From assembly GCF_013285555.1 (NCBI RefSeq), contig NZ_JAAXLT010000092.1, positions 1 to 64,000 of the forward strand: 64,000 nt of DNA, written 5' to 3'. Both the position numbers and the translations under genes were made by a program. Source of the stretch: Candidatus Cyanaurora vandensis. Lineage in GTDB: Bacteria; Cyanobacteriota; Cyanobacteriia; Gloeobacterales; Anthocerotibacteraceae. A model generated the notes under the pieces. That model ran no database searches. It saw nothing but the letters and a program-made list of their open reading frames with translations, and was not told the origin of the DNA. Within the stretch, counting starts at the first letter, position 1. Each line of letters starts with the position of its first letter. Below are positions 8,243 to 19,400 of this stretch, in pieces.

Positions 8243-9947
8243 TAGTGGTTGCCGACTTTGCGGTAGTGGACGGCGGTGAGCCCTTCACTATCGGAGACAT
8301 CCCCAGACTCCACTACCCCGTAGACGAGCCAGTGGTCATTGGTCTCCATCCGACTGACCACCCGGCACTCAAGGTAAGCCAGGGCATCCGCCAAAATCGG
8401 AGCACCGTGGGTCGCCGTATAGGTCTTAACCCCAGCGAAACGGTCCTCACCGGGCTTGAACCGCTTCAAAAAGTGGCGCATCAAGGGCGGATAGGTGGCC
8501 TCCGCGAGGACATTGAGCACAAAAGAATCCCCAGGGTGCATCAGGGACTCAATCGCCCGGTCCTTCGCCACGGCAATCGAGATCCCTGGCGGGTTGAAGC
8601 TGGCTTGGTTGACCCAGGAGGCAAGCATGGCGGTCTGGATGTCGCCCCGACGGGCGGTGATGATATAAAGCCCGCCCACCAAAGTCCCCATCGCTTTGTC
8701 AAGGTCCGGGGCGACGGCTTTGGACTTCTGGATCGTCTGTTTGAGCATGAGGACTTGGGCCAAGTCTGTGCCCGATTCTTCACAGGTCTGGTAGAGCGCG
8801 GGGGTGGGGTCCTGGGTGACTTTCAGCGTGGGGAAGGCTAGGGTCAAGCCTAGGTCTACCAGTTGATTAACCAAGATCTGGCTGGGACTCTCTTGGTTGC
8901 CGTAGGACTCAAAGATCCCGATCCGCTGCTTGTCTTGGACGGCGGCGAAGATGGACCCAAGGACGGCTTGGCTATGGGTTGATTCCGTGGGCGGGGGGCA
9001 CAGGACGAGACCTTGGACGCGTTGGACAGTTTCTTGTACTTCCAGGAGGTCGGCTGTCCGTAAGTCCAACATCTCCACCGCCACCCCGCCTTTAGTCAAG
9101 CCATGGGCGATAGCTTGGGCAATGCGGTCACTGTAGCCGTAGTCCGAGACATAGAAGACCACCACGGCGGCTTCAGCTTGGGCTTGTTTCTGGCTCCAAG
9201 TGTCATAGCGGCGCGTGACCTCAGGGATATTAAAACGCAGTAGGGGACCGTGACCCGTCGCCAGGGTTTCTAATGTGAAGGGTGTGATGCGTTTGAGGGC
9301 GGTCAGCACCGACCGGGCATTAGGAGCCATCAGGCATTCATAATAAAATCGGAAGTCCGGGGCGATCGCCTCAAAATCCTCATCAAAGGTCCGCTCATCA
9401 CAAAAATGCATTCCGAAGGCATCACAAGTGTAAAGGACCTGAGTGCCATGGTCATAGGTAAACATCGTGTCGGGCCAATGCAAATTAGGGGCTTGGACAA
9501 ACTCCAAACGGTGGCCTCCGCCTAGGTCCAAGACATCCCCAGTCTTGACCAAACGACGGGCATAGGGCGCGTGGATCATATTATCCAGGAATTGCGCCGC
9601 GACATTAGAACAGACGAAACCGCCTGGGGAGCCAACTTCAACACTAAGGGAATGAGGGCACTATGGTCCGGTTCGGTATGGCTGACGATGAGGTAATCGA
9701 GTTTACTCAGGTCAATCTGTTCACGTAAAGCGGTTAGGTATAGCTCTGTGAATTTCTCATGGGAGGTATCCACCAGCGCGGTCTTTTCACCTTGGATAAT
9801 GAAAGAATTGTAGGTCGTCCCATTCTGGAGCCCGAACTCAATATCGAAACGGTCTCGGTCCCAGTCCAGAGAACGAATCGTAACAGTATCACGGGCAATG
9901 GTCTGGACTTGGATGGTTTTGCGGGCGGGCGTGACAAGGGTGACCAT
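8239..9947 (-). pseudogene. Flavodiiron protein (Flv3-type), interrupted by a one-base frameshift
   Basis: From ATG 9947, preceded by GGGAGGAAGCC, the N-terminal part has HTEPDH (His90, Glu92, Asp94, His95). After APQAV the frame closes at TGA. One base later the protein continues (VCSNVAAQFLDNMIHAP..) through NLHWPD, CDAFGMHF and TGHGPLL, then a flavodoxin domain and a C-terminal flavin-reductase domain, ending at 8239. One missing base near 9615-9620, at a short T run on the coding strand, explains the break. The restored product is about 569 residues, normal for cyanobacterial Flv proteins. All six diiron ligands are present, which points to the Flv3/Flv4 type rather than Flv1/Flv2. These proteins reduce O2 to water downstream of PSI. 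The break may be a sequencing error, a real mutation or programmed frameshifting. Confidence 0.85.
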
Positions 9948-9999
9948 GGCTTCCTCCCTCAAGGCGTACGTACTGTCAGTATAATCCGCAAAGCTCTGC

Positions 10000-10137
10000 T
10001 TACTGGGGCCTATGCCCAACCCCTGCAAGAGGCAGGGGTCATGGTCAGCGGGAATGGCCTGCACCTCCCCCAAACGGGCACAACCCTCCGCCTGCAAGAT
10101 GGGCAACGCCAGATCCAGGACGGACCCTACCCCCAGC
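10000..10137 (+). pseudogene. Fragment of a YCII-related/DGPF-domain protein
   Basis: The plus-strand frame reads AYAQPLQEAGVMVSGNGL, then a TGTTLRLQDG segment and IQDGPYPQPLP. This matches the middle of the YCII-related (DGPF) family, including the DGP(F/Y) signature. No start or upstream part fits the family. The similarity ends at the strong hairpin at 10137-10163. It looks like a remnant lying in the upstream region of the flavodiiron gene. Confidence 0.5.
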
Positions 10138-10163
10138 CCCTACCCCACGTGGTGGGGTAGGGG
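10137..10163. repeat. Perfect 12-bp inverted repeat (hairpin)
   Basis: CCCCTACCCCAC and GTGGGGTAGGGG flank a GTG loop. No T run follows on either strand, so it is not a standard terminator. It sits between the DGPF remnant and dispersed repeat copy B. Confidence 0.85.
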
Positions 10164-10197
10164 AGCGAGAATAAGAACTTTCTTCTATATACGTGGT

Positions 10198-10235
10198 CTT
10201 GGTCCCCCACCATGTGGGGCGGAGGGGCCTCTTAA
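10198..10235 (-). repeat. Dispersed GC-rich hairpin repeat, copy B
   Basis: Plus-strand cttggtcccc, cacc/atgtgggg, gcggaggggcctcttaa. The final tta is the stop codon of the gene ending at 10232, so in the direction of that gene the repeat begins at the stop and forms a CCCCAC/GTGGGG hairpin. Confidence 0.75.
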
Positions 10236-10765
10236 GACCCCGGACTCCCGACCAGACCCCGCGCTTCATAGAGGTTGCCGACGATGCCACGCACGGGATG
10301 GAGGACTCGTTGGTGGGCACCGGGAGTAGCGTAAATCAAGACGAGGTAGCTGCCCTGATGGATATCGCGCCAAAAAGGTTGGACCAAGGCGCGGGGTCGT
10401 TTCACGCCCACCTGCCAACCCACCACTGCGCCGAGGATGCCCCAAGCCAACGTCCCCAAGAGACCAAGGATAAGCCCCGCTCCTAAAACCCAACCCAAGA
10501 CCCCAATCCCTAAGCCCAACCCCAGTCCCAGCAACAAACCGGGCATTGCCAACGTCATCGGAGCCCAGTTGACGGGGGGTAGTGAGCCGGGAGGGTCACT
10601 GGTCAGAACCAAGATATCCGAGGGGCGGATGTTGAGGCTCTCCAGCAGCGCGATGGTCTCCAGCGTTTTTTTGGCATTAAGAAAAAGCCCCAGGGTCCGC
10701 CAGCGACAACGGTTGCTCGCCGGATCAACCCCCTGCCCCAGGGAAGACCAGTCTTGATTTCGCAT
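10232..10765 (-). CDS. Glycine-zipper membrane protein, general-stress-17M-like
   Basis: A 177-residue protein. The N-terminal third (LGLFLNAKKTLETIALLES..ILVLTSD) resembles the beta-alpha-beta pattern of general stress protein 17M-like domains. The middle (about residues 70-120) is almost entirely Gly, Leu, Ala and Val (GLLLGLGLGLGIGVLGWVLG) and forms two or three membrane helices with glycine-zipper spacing. A short soluble tail follows. Function is unknown; the similarity is weak and based on pattern, not on catalytic residues. It starts at ATG 10765, about 50 bases after the aroA stop on the same strand, so it may be the last gene of the M32 peptidase-aroA transcript. Confidence 0.65.
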   Translation of the reverse strand: MRNQDWSSLGQGVDPASNRCRWRTLGLFLNAKKTLETIALLESLNIRPSDILVLTSDPPGSLPPVNWAPMTLAMPGLLLGLGLGLGIGVLGWVLGAGLILGLLGTLAWGILGAVVGWQVGVKRPRALVQPFWRDIHQGSYLVLIYATPGAHQRVLHPVRGIVGNLYEARGLVGSPGS

Positions 10766-10816
10766 CAGAAGCTACAAACTTTCTCCCCTAACCATAGCAG
10801 AGGTTAGGGATCGCGC

Positions 10817-12118
10817 TCATTGCCCATTTCTCAGTTCTTTTAACACTTTGAAAAAATTAGGATAGGACACTTGGGCACACTGCGCGTCCTCAATTTCCAC
10901 CGCACCCCGACCTACCAAACCCGCTACGGCTAGGGCCATTGCCATCCGGTGATCGCCTAGACTCCTGACTGCACCCCCTCGTAACTCAGTCTTGCCCCGA
11001 ATCACCAGACCGTCGGGGTACTCCGTAATATCGGCACCTAGGATGCCTAGCTGTTGGGCCACAGCCTGGAGACGGTCGGACTCTTTGACCCGCAGCTCCT
11101 GAGCATCGCGGATGGTGGTTGTGCCTGTGGCTTGGGTTGCCGCTACAGCTAGCACCGGGATCTCATCAACTAACCGGGGGATGAGTGCGCCCTCAAGCAC
11201 GGCCCCAGTCAACTGGGCCGAGCGGACCCTGAGATCCGCCACGGGTTCCCCGCCTGCCTCACGGCAGTTGAGGATGGTGATATCGGCCCCCATCTGTTGC
11301 AGGACTTCTAAAGCTCCGGTGCGGCTCGGGTTGAGACCAACATTAAGTAGGGTCAATTCACTATCGGGCGTAATTGTGGCAGCGACTAGCCAGAACACCG
11401 CTGAACTAATGTCCCCCGGCACAATGATGTTCTGGGCCGTCAGGGCAGCGGGTCCCATAACACTTACGGTCGTCCCCTTGACCGTGACCGGACAACCAAA
11501 AGCCCTGAGCATCCGTTCAGTGTGGTCCCGTGAGGGGTGGGGTTCCGTAACCAAAGTCTCACCTTCACTCAAAAGTCCCGCCAGTAACAGGGCGGATTTA
11601 ACCTGGGCTGAGGCCACGGGGCTGACATAGTGGAGCGGTTGTAACGCCGTCCCCTGGACCGCCAAGGGCGCGAACTTACCGGCCGCGCGTCCCCAGATTT
11701 TGGCTCCCATCTGGGTCAAGGGCTGGACGACGCGGCCCATGGGCCGCCGGGTGAGGGAACTATCCCCGGTCCAAGTCGTAAAAAGTCCGGGCTGGGCCGC
11801 CGTCACCCCTAGCAACAAACGCAGCGTTGTCCCAGAATTGCCGCTATCGAGGACCCCCAAGGGTTCCTGGAGTCCACCTAAGCCTACGCCCGTAACTAAG
11901 ACCTCCGGGGCGGTTAAATCGGTAATCTCCACTCCCAAAGCCCGCAAACACCGCGCCGTACTCTGGGGGTCCTCCCCTGCCAGGAGGCCCTGAATCCGGG
12001 TGGTGCCCTGAGCCAAGGCCCCAAACATCAAGGCCCGGTGGGAAATTGATTTGTCGCCGGGGACCTGGACCGTACCGCGCAAACGGTCACAGCCGGTAAT
12101 GACTAGGCTAGAGGTCAT
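10817..12118 (-). CDS. aroA: 3-phosphoshikimate 1-carboxyvinyltransferase (EPSP synthase)
   Basis: A 433-residue enzyme of the shikimate pathway that joins shikimate-3-phosphate and phosphoenolpyruvate. Recognised by the N-terminal [18 protein letters not shown], the [15 protein letters not shown] segment that binds PEP, the RDHTERML stretch and the late [13 protein letters not shown] chose ATG 12118, which has GGTGA five bases upstream; an ATG at 12130 would add four residues. It overlaps the end of the upstream carboxypeptidase gene by 11 bases, so the two are probably co-translated. Length is normal. Confidence 0.95.
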   Translation of the reverse strand: MTSSLVITGCDRLRGTVQVPGDKSISHRALMFGALAQGTTRIQGLLAGEDPQSTARCLRALGVEITDLTAPEVLVTGVGLGGLQEPLGVLDSGNSGTTLRLLLGVTAAQPGLFTTWTGDSSLTRRPMGRVVQPLTQMGAKIWGRAAGKFAPLAVQGTALQPLHYVSPVASAQVKSALLLAGLLSEGETLVTEPHPSRDHTERMLRAFGCPVTVKGTTVSVMGPAALTAQNIIVPGDISSAVFWLVAATITPDSELTLLNVGLNPSRTGALEVLQQMGADITILNCREAGGEPVADLRVRSAQLTGAVLEGALIPRLVDEIPVLAVAATQATGTTTIRDAQELRVKESDRLQAVAQQLGILGADITEYPDGLVIRGKTELRGGAVRSLGDHRMAMALAVAGLVGRGAVEIEDAQCAQVSYPNFFKVLKELRNGQ

Positions 12119-13631
12119 AGAGTTCACCATATTTGCGGCGGATATAGCGCAGGTAGGGCTGGATGGTCAGGGGTTGCCCCGTGGCCTGTTCCACGACTTC
12201 GGCGGCATTATATTTGCGTCCGTGCTGATAAATATGCTGCCGCAACCAGCCATGCAGACGGTCAAAACGGCCCTGGCTCATCTCAGCGGGGATCTCGGGA
12301 TAGGCGAATTGGGCTGCTTCATAAAATTGGGCACTCATCAGGTTGCCCAGGGTATAGCCTTGGAAGGCCCCGCCGATGGTTCCGCCGTGCCAGTGGACAT
12401 CCTGCAATACGCCTTCACTGAGGGTCGTGGGCACTAACCCTAGGTTTGCGCGATAGGCTTCGTTCCACGCCTCGGGGAGGTCTTTCACCGCAAGCTTCCC
12501 TTCCAAGAGGGCAAGCTCTAGCTCAAAACGAATCATCACGTGGAGGTTATAGGTTAATTCATCAGCATCGGTACGGATTAGGGACCGCTCGACCCGGTTA
12601 ATCGCCCGATAAAAAGTCTCTAACTCGACCGCCCCCAACTGACCAGGGAAACACTGCTGGAGCCGGGGATAAAAGAATTGCCAAAACTCCCGCGAACGAC
12701 CCACGAGGTTTTCCCACAACCGGGACTGGCTCTCATGGACCCCCGCTGAAGTCCCCGAGGCTAGAGGCGTGCCTTCATAACTGGGGTTGATGCCCTGTTC
12801 ATAGAGGGCGTGGCCCGCCTCATGGAGGGTACTGAAAACCGCTTCTGTCAAGTCATGCTCCCGGACACGGGTGGTAATCCGCACATCCCCCAGCGAAAAC
12901 TTAGTCATGAAGGGATGGTGGGTCTTGTCTTGCCGTCCCCGCGTGAAGTCATAGCCAAACTCCCGGATTACTGCCAAGCCAAAGGCCAGTTGGTCCGCCT
13001 CTGGAAAATATTGTTGCAGACAGGAACGGTCGGTCAGGGGTTGGCTGGTTACTTGCTGAACCAAGGGCACCAACTGATTCCGCAACTCGGCAAACAGGGC
13101 GCGGGTGGTGCTGGTTTTCATCCCGTAGTCCGCAAACCCAATCAAGGGATCGGCAATATGTTCGTAGCCAGGGAAGAATTGGGCCATTTCCTGACTGAAA
13201 GCGAGGGTCTTTTCAAGGTAGGGCTGGACCAGGGTGAAATCATTGGCGGGGCGGGCACGGGTCCAGACTTCATAAGTAGTAGCCACATGGTTAGAGAGTC
13301 GCGCCATGAACTGGGCCGGAATTTGACAGGCTTCTTGATAATCGTGGCGGGTGACGCGCAATAGACTGGCGGCATCATCATCCACGGGTAGACTCGCCTC
13401 GTAGTCCCCCAAGTCCGCGAGCAATTGCCCAATCTGAGGCGCGATGAATTTTTCGTGGGCGAGTTGTTGGAGCGTTGCCATTTGACGGGCGCGGGCGGGT
13501 CCCCCACCGACGGGCATATAGGTGGATTGGTCCCACTGGAGTAAGGAAGCCGCCGCACTGAGGTCATTGACCTCGACCAAGCGGGTCTTGAGTTCAGTAA
13601 ATTTCTGTTCAGTCTTGCTCAATGTCTGCAT
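12108..13631 (-). CDS. M32 family (carboxypeptidase Taq) metallopeptidase
   Basis: A 507-residue cytoplasmic zinc carboxypeptidase. The [11 protein letters not shown] sequence contains the HExxH zinc motif, and other family blocks are visible ([10 protein letters not shown] near the start, [12 protein letters not shown] and DELTYNLHV further on). The family trims C-terminal residues from peptides. The start is set at ATG 13631 ([11 protein letters not shown]), which has GGTGGG upstream; an ATG at 13649 in the same frame is possible. It is the first gene of a run with aroA. No link between peptide turnover and the shikimate pathway is evident beyond the shared transcript. Confidence 0.92.
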   Translation of the reverse strand: MQTLSKTEQKFTELKTRLVEVNDLSAAASLLQWDQSTYMPVGGGPARARQMATLQQLAHEKFIAPQIGQLLADLGDYEASLPVDDDAASLLRVTRHDYQEACQIPAQFMARLSNHVATTYEVWTRARPANDFTLVQPYLEKTLAFSQEMAQFFPGYEHIADPLIGFADYGMKTSTTRALFAELRNQLVPLVQQVTSQPLTDRSCLQQYFPEADQLAFGLAVIREFGYDFTRGRQDKTHHPFMTKFSLGDVRITTRVREHDLTEAVFSTLHEAGHALYEQGINPSYEGTPLASGTSAGVHESQSRLWENLVGRSREFWQFFYPRLQQCFPGQLGAVELETFYRAINRVERSLIRTDADELTYNLHVMIRFELELALLEGKLAVKDLPEAWNEAYRANLGLVPTTLSEGVLQDVHWHGGTIGGAFQGYTLGNLMSAQFYEAAQFAYPEIPAEMSQGRFDRLHGWLRQHIYQHGRKYNAAEVVEQATGQPLTIQPYLRYIRRKYGELYDL

Positions 13632-13649
13632 CAATATCCCACCGCGCAT

Positions 13650-14044
13650 CGGCCTCTCATTTTAGGACATTGTTCATAAATAAATACGCGGTGCTAAACC
13701 GCCGGGGTCAGCACCGCACATCTATATTTCATTCGCGCCTGAAGCTACAGTGTGTTGGTTCTCAGGACAGTTCTGACGGATGGTTTAACATCCCCAAAGA
13801 GACCACAAAGCAAGGGAAACGGCAAAAACCCTGCACCACGTTTGAACTCGGACTTTAGTTTTTACCACTCACCGCCCTGGCAAGCCGTTCTCCTTCGGGC
13901 GAGTGATGAGCAGGTCAGACTGTAAAACCCCTGCGGTGGTTTGGACAATCAAGCAGTGGGTGTGCTGCTTTGTGTTCCATGAATTCATTGTGCCGTTTCC
14001 AATCCGAGCGGTATTCTCCCCCTAGGCATAACTCACGCTCAGTC
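13650..14044. other. Intergenic region with several hairpins, no supported protein gene
   Basis: About 395 bases with no reading frame I can defend. It contains an 8-bp hairpin (gcggtgct 13688-13695 with agcaccgc 13710-13717), a ggatg..catcc hairpin near 13780, and a bulged stem near 13868-13905 (cactcaccgccc with gggcgagtg). This could be a structured RNA or the end of a lost IS200/IS605-type element. I cannot assign a known RNA family. Confidence 0.4.
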
Positions 14045-14695
14045 TCAGGGAGAGTTATTAAACGCAGTTTCGCCCTGTTGGGGTAGACGCATATCCCATT
14101 GGCATTCACTCAACAAGAAGAGACTGCCCGCTTGAACTAACCCGGCACCAAGGAATTGCCAGTCCGTGAAGAAAAAGAAGACTAGGGCACTCAGCCCATG
14201 CACGACCGCCGTCAGCACTAAGGCTCTTGACCGCAGCGTAGTTCCCGTCACGAGATAACCCACGCCCATCAAACCCAGCCAGAGGGGACCCAAATGCAAC
14301 AACACATCTCCCCAAACATAAAAAATGCTCAAGTCCGTCACTGCCAAACCGAGGACCACCAGCCCCACCCAAGCCCCCAAAAGCCACGCCACCCGCTCTA
14401 CCACCACCCAGAACCAACTCAAAATAACCATCGCCCCCGCCCCGACCAGGGATAACCCCGTCCAGAGCATCGCCTGGAGTGCCCAATCCAAGGGCAAGAA
14501 CTGAGCCGTCCCAAAAATAACCAGCGTCAGGAGTCCCCAGACCACAAAAACTTGGTCAATCCGGGTATAAAACGAGTCCAGCAAAGTAATGTAGCCCACC
14601 CGCCACTGGAGGTGTAGACAACCCTCAGCGTCCTGAAAAGCAAGTTCGTGTTGTTTACAACGCAGGACTGGTTCAACTGGGTTGAAAAATGTCAT
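14045..14695 (-). CDS. Hypothetical six-helix membrane protein
   Basis: A 216-residue protein starting MTFFNPVEPVLRCKQHEL. It has a soluble N-terminal segment of about 45 residues and then about six hydrophobic helices with many Trp, Gly and Leu (WGLLTLVIFGTAQFLPL, WFWVVVERVAWLLGAWVGL). I do not recognise a family. The N-terminal part contains two Cys residues (Cys12, Cys26) that could form a small site. It stands alone between two intergenic gaps. Codon use looks like that of the neighbours. Confidence 0.6.
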   Translation of the reverse strand: MTFFNPVEPVLRCKQHELAFQDAEGCLHLQWRVGYITLLDSFYTRIDQVFVVWGLLTLVIFGTAQFLPLDWALQAMLWTGLSLVGAGAMVILSWFWVVVERVAWLLGAWVGLVVLGLAVTDLSIFYVWGDVLLHLGPLWLGLMGVGYLVTGTTLRSRALVLTAVVHGLSALVFFFFTDWQFLGAGLVQAGSLFLLSECQWDMRLPQQGETAFNNSP

Positions 14696-15019
14696 CTGCC
14701 ATCAGAGGTATTAATACTCATATCTTAACAAAAAGTTACGGTTGTTTGTTAAGCAGTTCCACTTGAAGGCGTTGTCCATATACCCTCCGCCGTGCGCATC
14801 CATCGTCATGCTCAACCCCACGCCTGGATTATGCTCTGGCTCGGGACCTGTGCCATCAACGTGCCCGGTGTCATGCTGAGGGTAACTGATAGAGAGAACG
14901 AACCCCATGCTCTCTTGCGCCTGTAGTACGGCTAGCCGGGATGATTACAGGAGAGCCCCCCAGAACTGCCCTAGACTTCTGTAGCATTAAGGACTGTTTA
15001 GGGCTCTGGGTGGTGGGAT
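14696..15019. other. Intergenic region, no supported gene
   Basis: About 320 bases. A 65-codon minus-strand frame (14711-14908) reads like random or decayed sequence and has no family match I can see. The region probably holds the promoters of the genes at 14695 (minus) and 15020 (plus). Confidence 0.5.
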
Positions 15020-16288
15020 ATGCTGGGGCATCTTGATGGTGCAACGCCCTTGGTTTACACCCGTCGTCACTGGCTCAAGACTATTCTGGGAGCCACCCTG
15101 AGCATTCCTGTCGGAGCCTTGACTGAATCGCCTCGCTCCGATGTCCTCACCATCGTCCGCGACCCCCAGCAAGCCATCAAGTTCATCCACGCCCGTCATC
15201 AAAACACGGATTTACTCTATAGCGTGGACTATCAGTTCTTGAGCTTCTTCACAACGATCAGTCGGGCAGATCTGACAGCGATGGCAGATCTCGTCAAGCT
15301 CAACCCCCTACGCCGGGACCCCAATTTACAGGCTTGTTTAGCATTTTGTGAACAGACGGACTTGGACCGGGAGTTGGCCTTATTAAAAGATTTCCCCAAT
15401 GGACGGCGACCGGGGAGTGTGTTTTTAGAGTCGCGGGGACAGAACAGCGACGAACGCAACGCCAGTATTGACCGCTTTGGTGAATTGCTCCTCCCTCAAC
15501 GCCAGCCCGTCACCCTCGCCCCCCTTTTGCAGGGCAGTGATGTAGTGTTTCTCGGGGAGACCCATGACCAACTGAGTACCCATCAGTTTTTAGACCAGCA
15601 GTTAGCGTTGCTCAAACTAAAGGGCTTTATGCACTTTGGTTGTGAATTTGTATCTGCCGATGACCAAGCTTTTTTAGACCAGTACCAACCCAGCCAGCGT
15701 CCCTTACTGGTTGAGAAGTTGCTCTGGAGTAATCCTTCTCTATATGCAGACTTAATTGAACGGCTCAAAAGCCTGGGCATCCGGCCCTTGGCCCTCGGTC
15801 AGGCCGACAGGACTTTACCCCAGGATGGCGGCTATATCACCGAGAACCGTAACTTCCAGTTGGCCCATCATGTCTTAGCCTTTTTACGTCAACATCTCAG
15901 CCAAAAGTTAGTGGTCCTAATCGGAGCTAACCATGCCGGATATTCCCATGACACGTTTCAAGGCTTACGGCTATTACCGCGCACCCATCCTGTCCCCGAT
16001 ATCCCCACCCTCATCCATAAGTACCTGCCCCGACGCAAGGTAGTGACGGCGATGTTTGAGTCCAACCGTCCGGTCCCCGCCCCTATTCCCAATGTCCCCG
16101 CGAGTTATGGTTGGCGATATATTCGTACTGAATTGGTGCGGAGAGGAGTGACTACCGAAGCCTTTATGATCGCTCTCCCCCCTGTCCTTGAAGACCGCCT
16201 CCTCACGTCTTGGGAACGTCGCTATGACTACTACTTCTATCTGCCCCCAGTGATAGAAACGAGTATTGCCAGCAATGACTGGGACTGA
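15020..16288 (+). CDS. Exported ChaN/EreA-fold protein with GETHD motif
   Basis: A 422-residue protein. Its N-terminus (TRRHWLKTILGATLSIPVGALT) looks like a Tat-type signal. Residues about 60-150 form an N-terminal domain I do not recognise. From about residue 175 it matches the ChaN/erythromycin-esterase fold: VVFLGETHDQLSTH, then CEFVSADD, and later VVLIGANHAGYSHDTF. These proteins use His and Glu residues in a TIKI-like fold, and some bind haem. The start has a G-rich stretch upstream (ggtggtggga). The exact role and ligand are unknown. Confidence 0.65.
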   Translation: MLGHLDGATPLVYTRRHWLKTILGATLSIPVGALTESPRSDVLTIVRDPQQAIKFIHARHQNTDLLYSVDYQFLSFFTTISRADLTAMADLVKLNPLRRDPNLQACLAFCEQTDLDRELALLKDFPNGRRPGSVFLESRGQNSDERNASIDRFGELLLPQRQPVTLAPLLQGSDVVFLGETHDQLSTHQFLDQQLALLKLKGFMHFGCEFVSADDQAFLDQYQPSQRPLLVEKLLWSNPSLYADLIERLKSLGIRPLALGQADRTLPQDGGYITENRNFQLAHHVLAFLRQHLSQKLVVLIGANHAGYSHDTFQGLRLLPRTHPVPDIPTLIHKYLPRRKVVTAMFESNRPVPAPIPNVPASYGWRYIRTELVRRGVTTEAFMIALPPVLEDRLLTSWERRYDYYFYLPPVIETSIASNDWD

Positions 16289-16491
16289 GGTATAGTCACT
16301 ATCCAACGGTTTAATCCAGGTCCGTGTCATCGGCACGATAGTCACACGCATTAATACCGTTGACGAGTGCGCCATGGGGTATGGTCACTAGCCTGAAGCT
16401 ATATCAGTGTTTGTGTTTCTAGGATGTGGGGGCTAGGGAGCTTCTTTCGCGCCCATCTGGGTTATTAATGATGGAAGGCAAAGGATGAGTC

Positions 16492-19400
16492 ATGATCCCA
16501 CTACAACTAACCCTGACCAACTTCTTGAGCTATGGGCACGGTCAGGTGGATTTCACCAGTCTGCACACGGCCTGTATCTGTGGGGACAATGGCGCGGGTA
16601 AGTCGGCTCTGCTTGAGGCCATGGGCTGGGCCTTGTGGGGGAAAAGTCGGGCCACCAATGAAGAGGACCTGATCCGCAGTGGTACCACCGAAGCCCAAGT
16701 AGATTTTACGTTTCGGTGTGAGGGGACGGTATACCGGGTGTTGCGGATTCGGGTCAAGGGCAAAGCGGGGACCCTGGAGTTTCAAGTCTCCCCGGATGGT
16801 GGGCAGCAGTTTCGAGTCGTGACCAGCCGCACCAACCGCCAGACTCAGGACCTGATTATTCAAGCCCTTAAAATGGACTACGAGACCTTTATTAATTCGG
16901 CCTACTTAAGACAGGGCCACGCCGATGAATTTACGATTAAAAAACCCACAGAACGCAAAGAAGTCCTGACGGAGATCCTGGGTCTCAATCGCTACGACCA
17001 ACTCGCTGAAAAAGCTAAGGAAAAAGCCCGCGAGTTCAAGACCCAAATTGACCTACTTAAAGAGCAACTTCAGAAAATTGATACCTTACTCCTCACCCGT
17101 CCCCAGATTGAGGAACAACAGACCCAACTTGCAGCCCAACTCCAACAGCTAAGCACACAACAAACCCAGCTTGAAACCCAGATTCAACTATTACAACAAC
17201 AGGTCCAACTCGCTGAAGCCCAAAAACAACAATGTCAACTCCTCCACCAACAGATTGAAACCATTACCCGTACTCAATTGCGGATTCAAGATGAACAACA
17301 CCGCCAACAACAACTTATCCTACACCTCACCCAGATTTTGGACCAACAGGCCACGATTGAAGCGAATTATCAGCAATACCAGCAACTCCTCGCCCAGGCC
17401 GCCCAGCTAGACCAACATCAAGACCAATATCAACAACTGAGCGAAACTCGTCAACAACTAGAGCGCGAGATTGACCAGGAACGCAACCGACTCAGCGTCC
17501 ACCTCCAAGCCTTTTTGACTAAACTTGAAGGCTTGCAGGAACAACAGCGCAAGTATCGTGAACAGTTAAACGAACAACCCACGGTCAATAAAGGACTAGA
17601 AGCCCTACGTCAAGCCCGTGCCAACCTCAAAGCCTACGAAGAACGCCAAGCCATCGCCCAGCCCCAAATGCAACAACGGCAACAACTCACCCAGCAACTC
17701 ATGAGTGAACGTTTAGAACTCGAAGCCCGTTACAAAGATGTCCGCTACCAGACCACTAGTTTAGGCAGTGAGCTATCTAAACGGGTTCTCCTAGAAAAAC
17801 AACTGGAGCAACTAAGCCAACAAAACGAAAAACTACAACGCCAAGCTGTCTACAAAGAGCGGGTCAAAGAGAAAGGTTACGAACGCAAAGCCGAGAAACA
17901 ACGCCTCGAACGTCTACTCACTGACTGTGAGGAACGTCTGAGCGGGCTCAGCGACAAAGACCGACTTATGCATCAATCCTTAACCAACTGTCCGCTGTGT
18001 AATCAAGAACTAGATGATAATCACCGTCAACAGATCCAGACCCAACACCAACAGGAAGCCCAGCAACTAGAGGACGAGCGGACCCTGCTCCAACACCAAA
18101 TTAGCTACGCTGAACAAGAGATAAAACTCCTCCGCAGCACCTGGGCTGAGCTAAATCTGGAACTAGACGGGCTAGACAGTCAACTCCAAAAACAGGGCCG
18201 TCTCCACCAACAGCTCGAAGCCTACCGTGAAAAAGAAGCCGCCTTCAAAGAACTTAAAATTCAAGAACGTACCCTCAAACACCAACTTGAAGAAGAAAGT
18301 TTTGGTCCAGAGATCCGTCAGCAATTGCAGTTGATTGATCTGGAACTCAAACGGCTAGACTTCAACGAGAACGACTATCCCCTACATCACGCCGAAGTAG
18401 ACCGTCACCGTTGGGCTGAATCTCGCCACCAACTCCTGCAAGAAGCCCAGCACGAACTTAACCGCCTAGACCAGGAAATCCCTACCCTCCAGCAACGGTG
18501 CAGCAACGGTAAACAACTGATTGATGAACAGCAGTTCTGTCCCCTGCAACAGACCCAATTGCAAGCGGTCCAACAACAACTCCACCAACTCCAATACGAC
18601 CATCCCCACCACCAACAGGTCAAGCAACAGGTCCAACAACAACGCCCCCTCCTCCACCGCTACGAAGAACTCCAACGCGCCTTGGCCCAAATCCGCCCCG
18701 AACAGGAACGCCTGACCCAGATCCAACACGAGGCCCAAGCCCTCACCACCGAAGTCCACCAACTCACCCAGCAACTCACCCACCTGCAACATCAACTAGC
18801 CCAAACCCCAGACCCCGCCCCGGCCCTAGTTGACCACCAGACCCAACTCAAACTCAACCGCATTCACCAAGACCAGCACCGGGCAAACCTCGGGGCCACC
18901 TGTCAACAACTGGCCTTCCTCGACAATCTCCAGACCCAGCGTGTCCAAGACCAACAACAACTCGACCATAGCCACTATCAACACACCCTCTACAAAGAAC
19001 TCGTCACCGCTTTCGGCAAAAACGGCATCCAAGCCCTAATTATCGAGAGCGTCCTCCCGGAACTCGAAGCCGAGGCCAACCAACTGCTAGCCCGCCTCAG
19101 CGATAATCAGCTCCACGTCCGCTTCCAGACCCAGAAGACCACCAAGACAACCGCCAAACTCATCGAAACCTTGGATATCTTAATTGGCGACAATCGCGGT
19201 ACCCGCCCCTACGAGACCTATTCCGGCGGAGAAGCCTTCCGGGTCAACTTTGCCATCCGGCTTGCCCTCTCTCGCCTACTGGCCCGCCGCGCCGGGGCCG
19301 CCCTCCAGACTCTAATTATTGATGAGGGCTTTGGTTCCCAGGACCGCGAAGGGCGCGAACGCCTGATTGAAGCGATCAATCTCGTCGCCGCTGATTTCGC

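Noticed and set aside
10045-10320. 91-codon minus-strand frame across the hairpins
   Set aside because: It is built from the GC-rich repeats and overlaps the end of the stress-type membrane protein gene in another frame.
13622-13858. 78-codon plus-strand frame in the structured gap
   Set aside because: It begins inside the M32 peptidase start region and reads through the hairpins; composition is not protein-like.
14711-14908. 65-codon minus-strand frame with a Gly/His-rich stretch
   Set aside because: No start signal, no family match and no sign of a longer gene in either direction.
18405-19039. Several long frames on the minus strand and in other plus-strand frames within sbcC
   Set aside because: They arise from the CAA/CAG-rich coiled-coil sequence (Trp/Cys- or Asn-rich products) and conflict with the clear sbcC frame.
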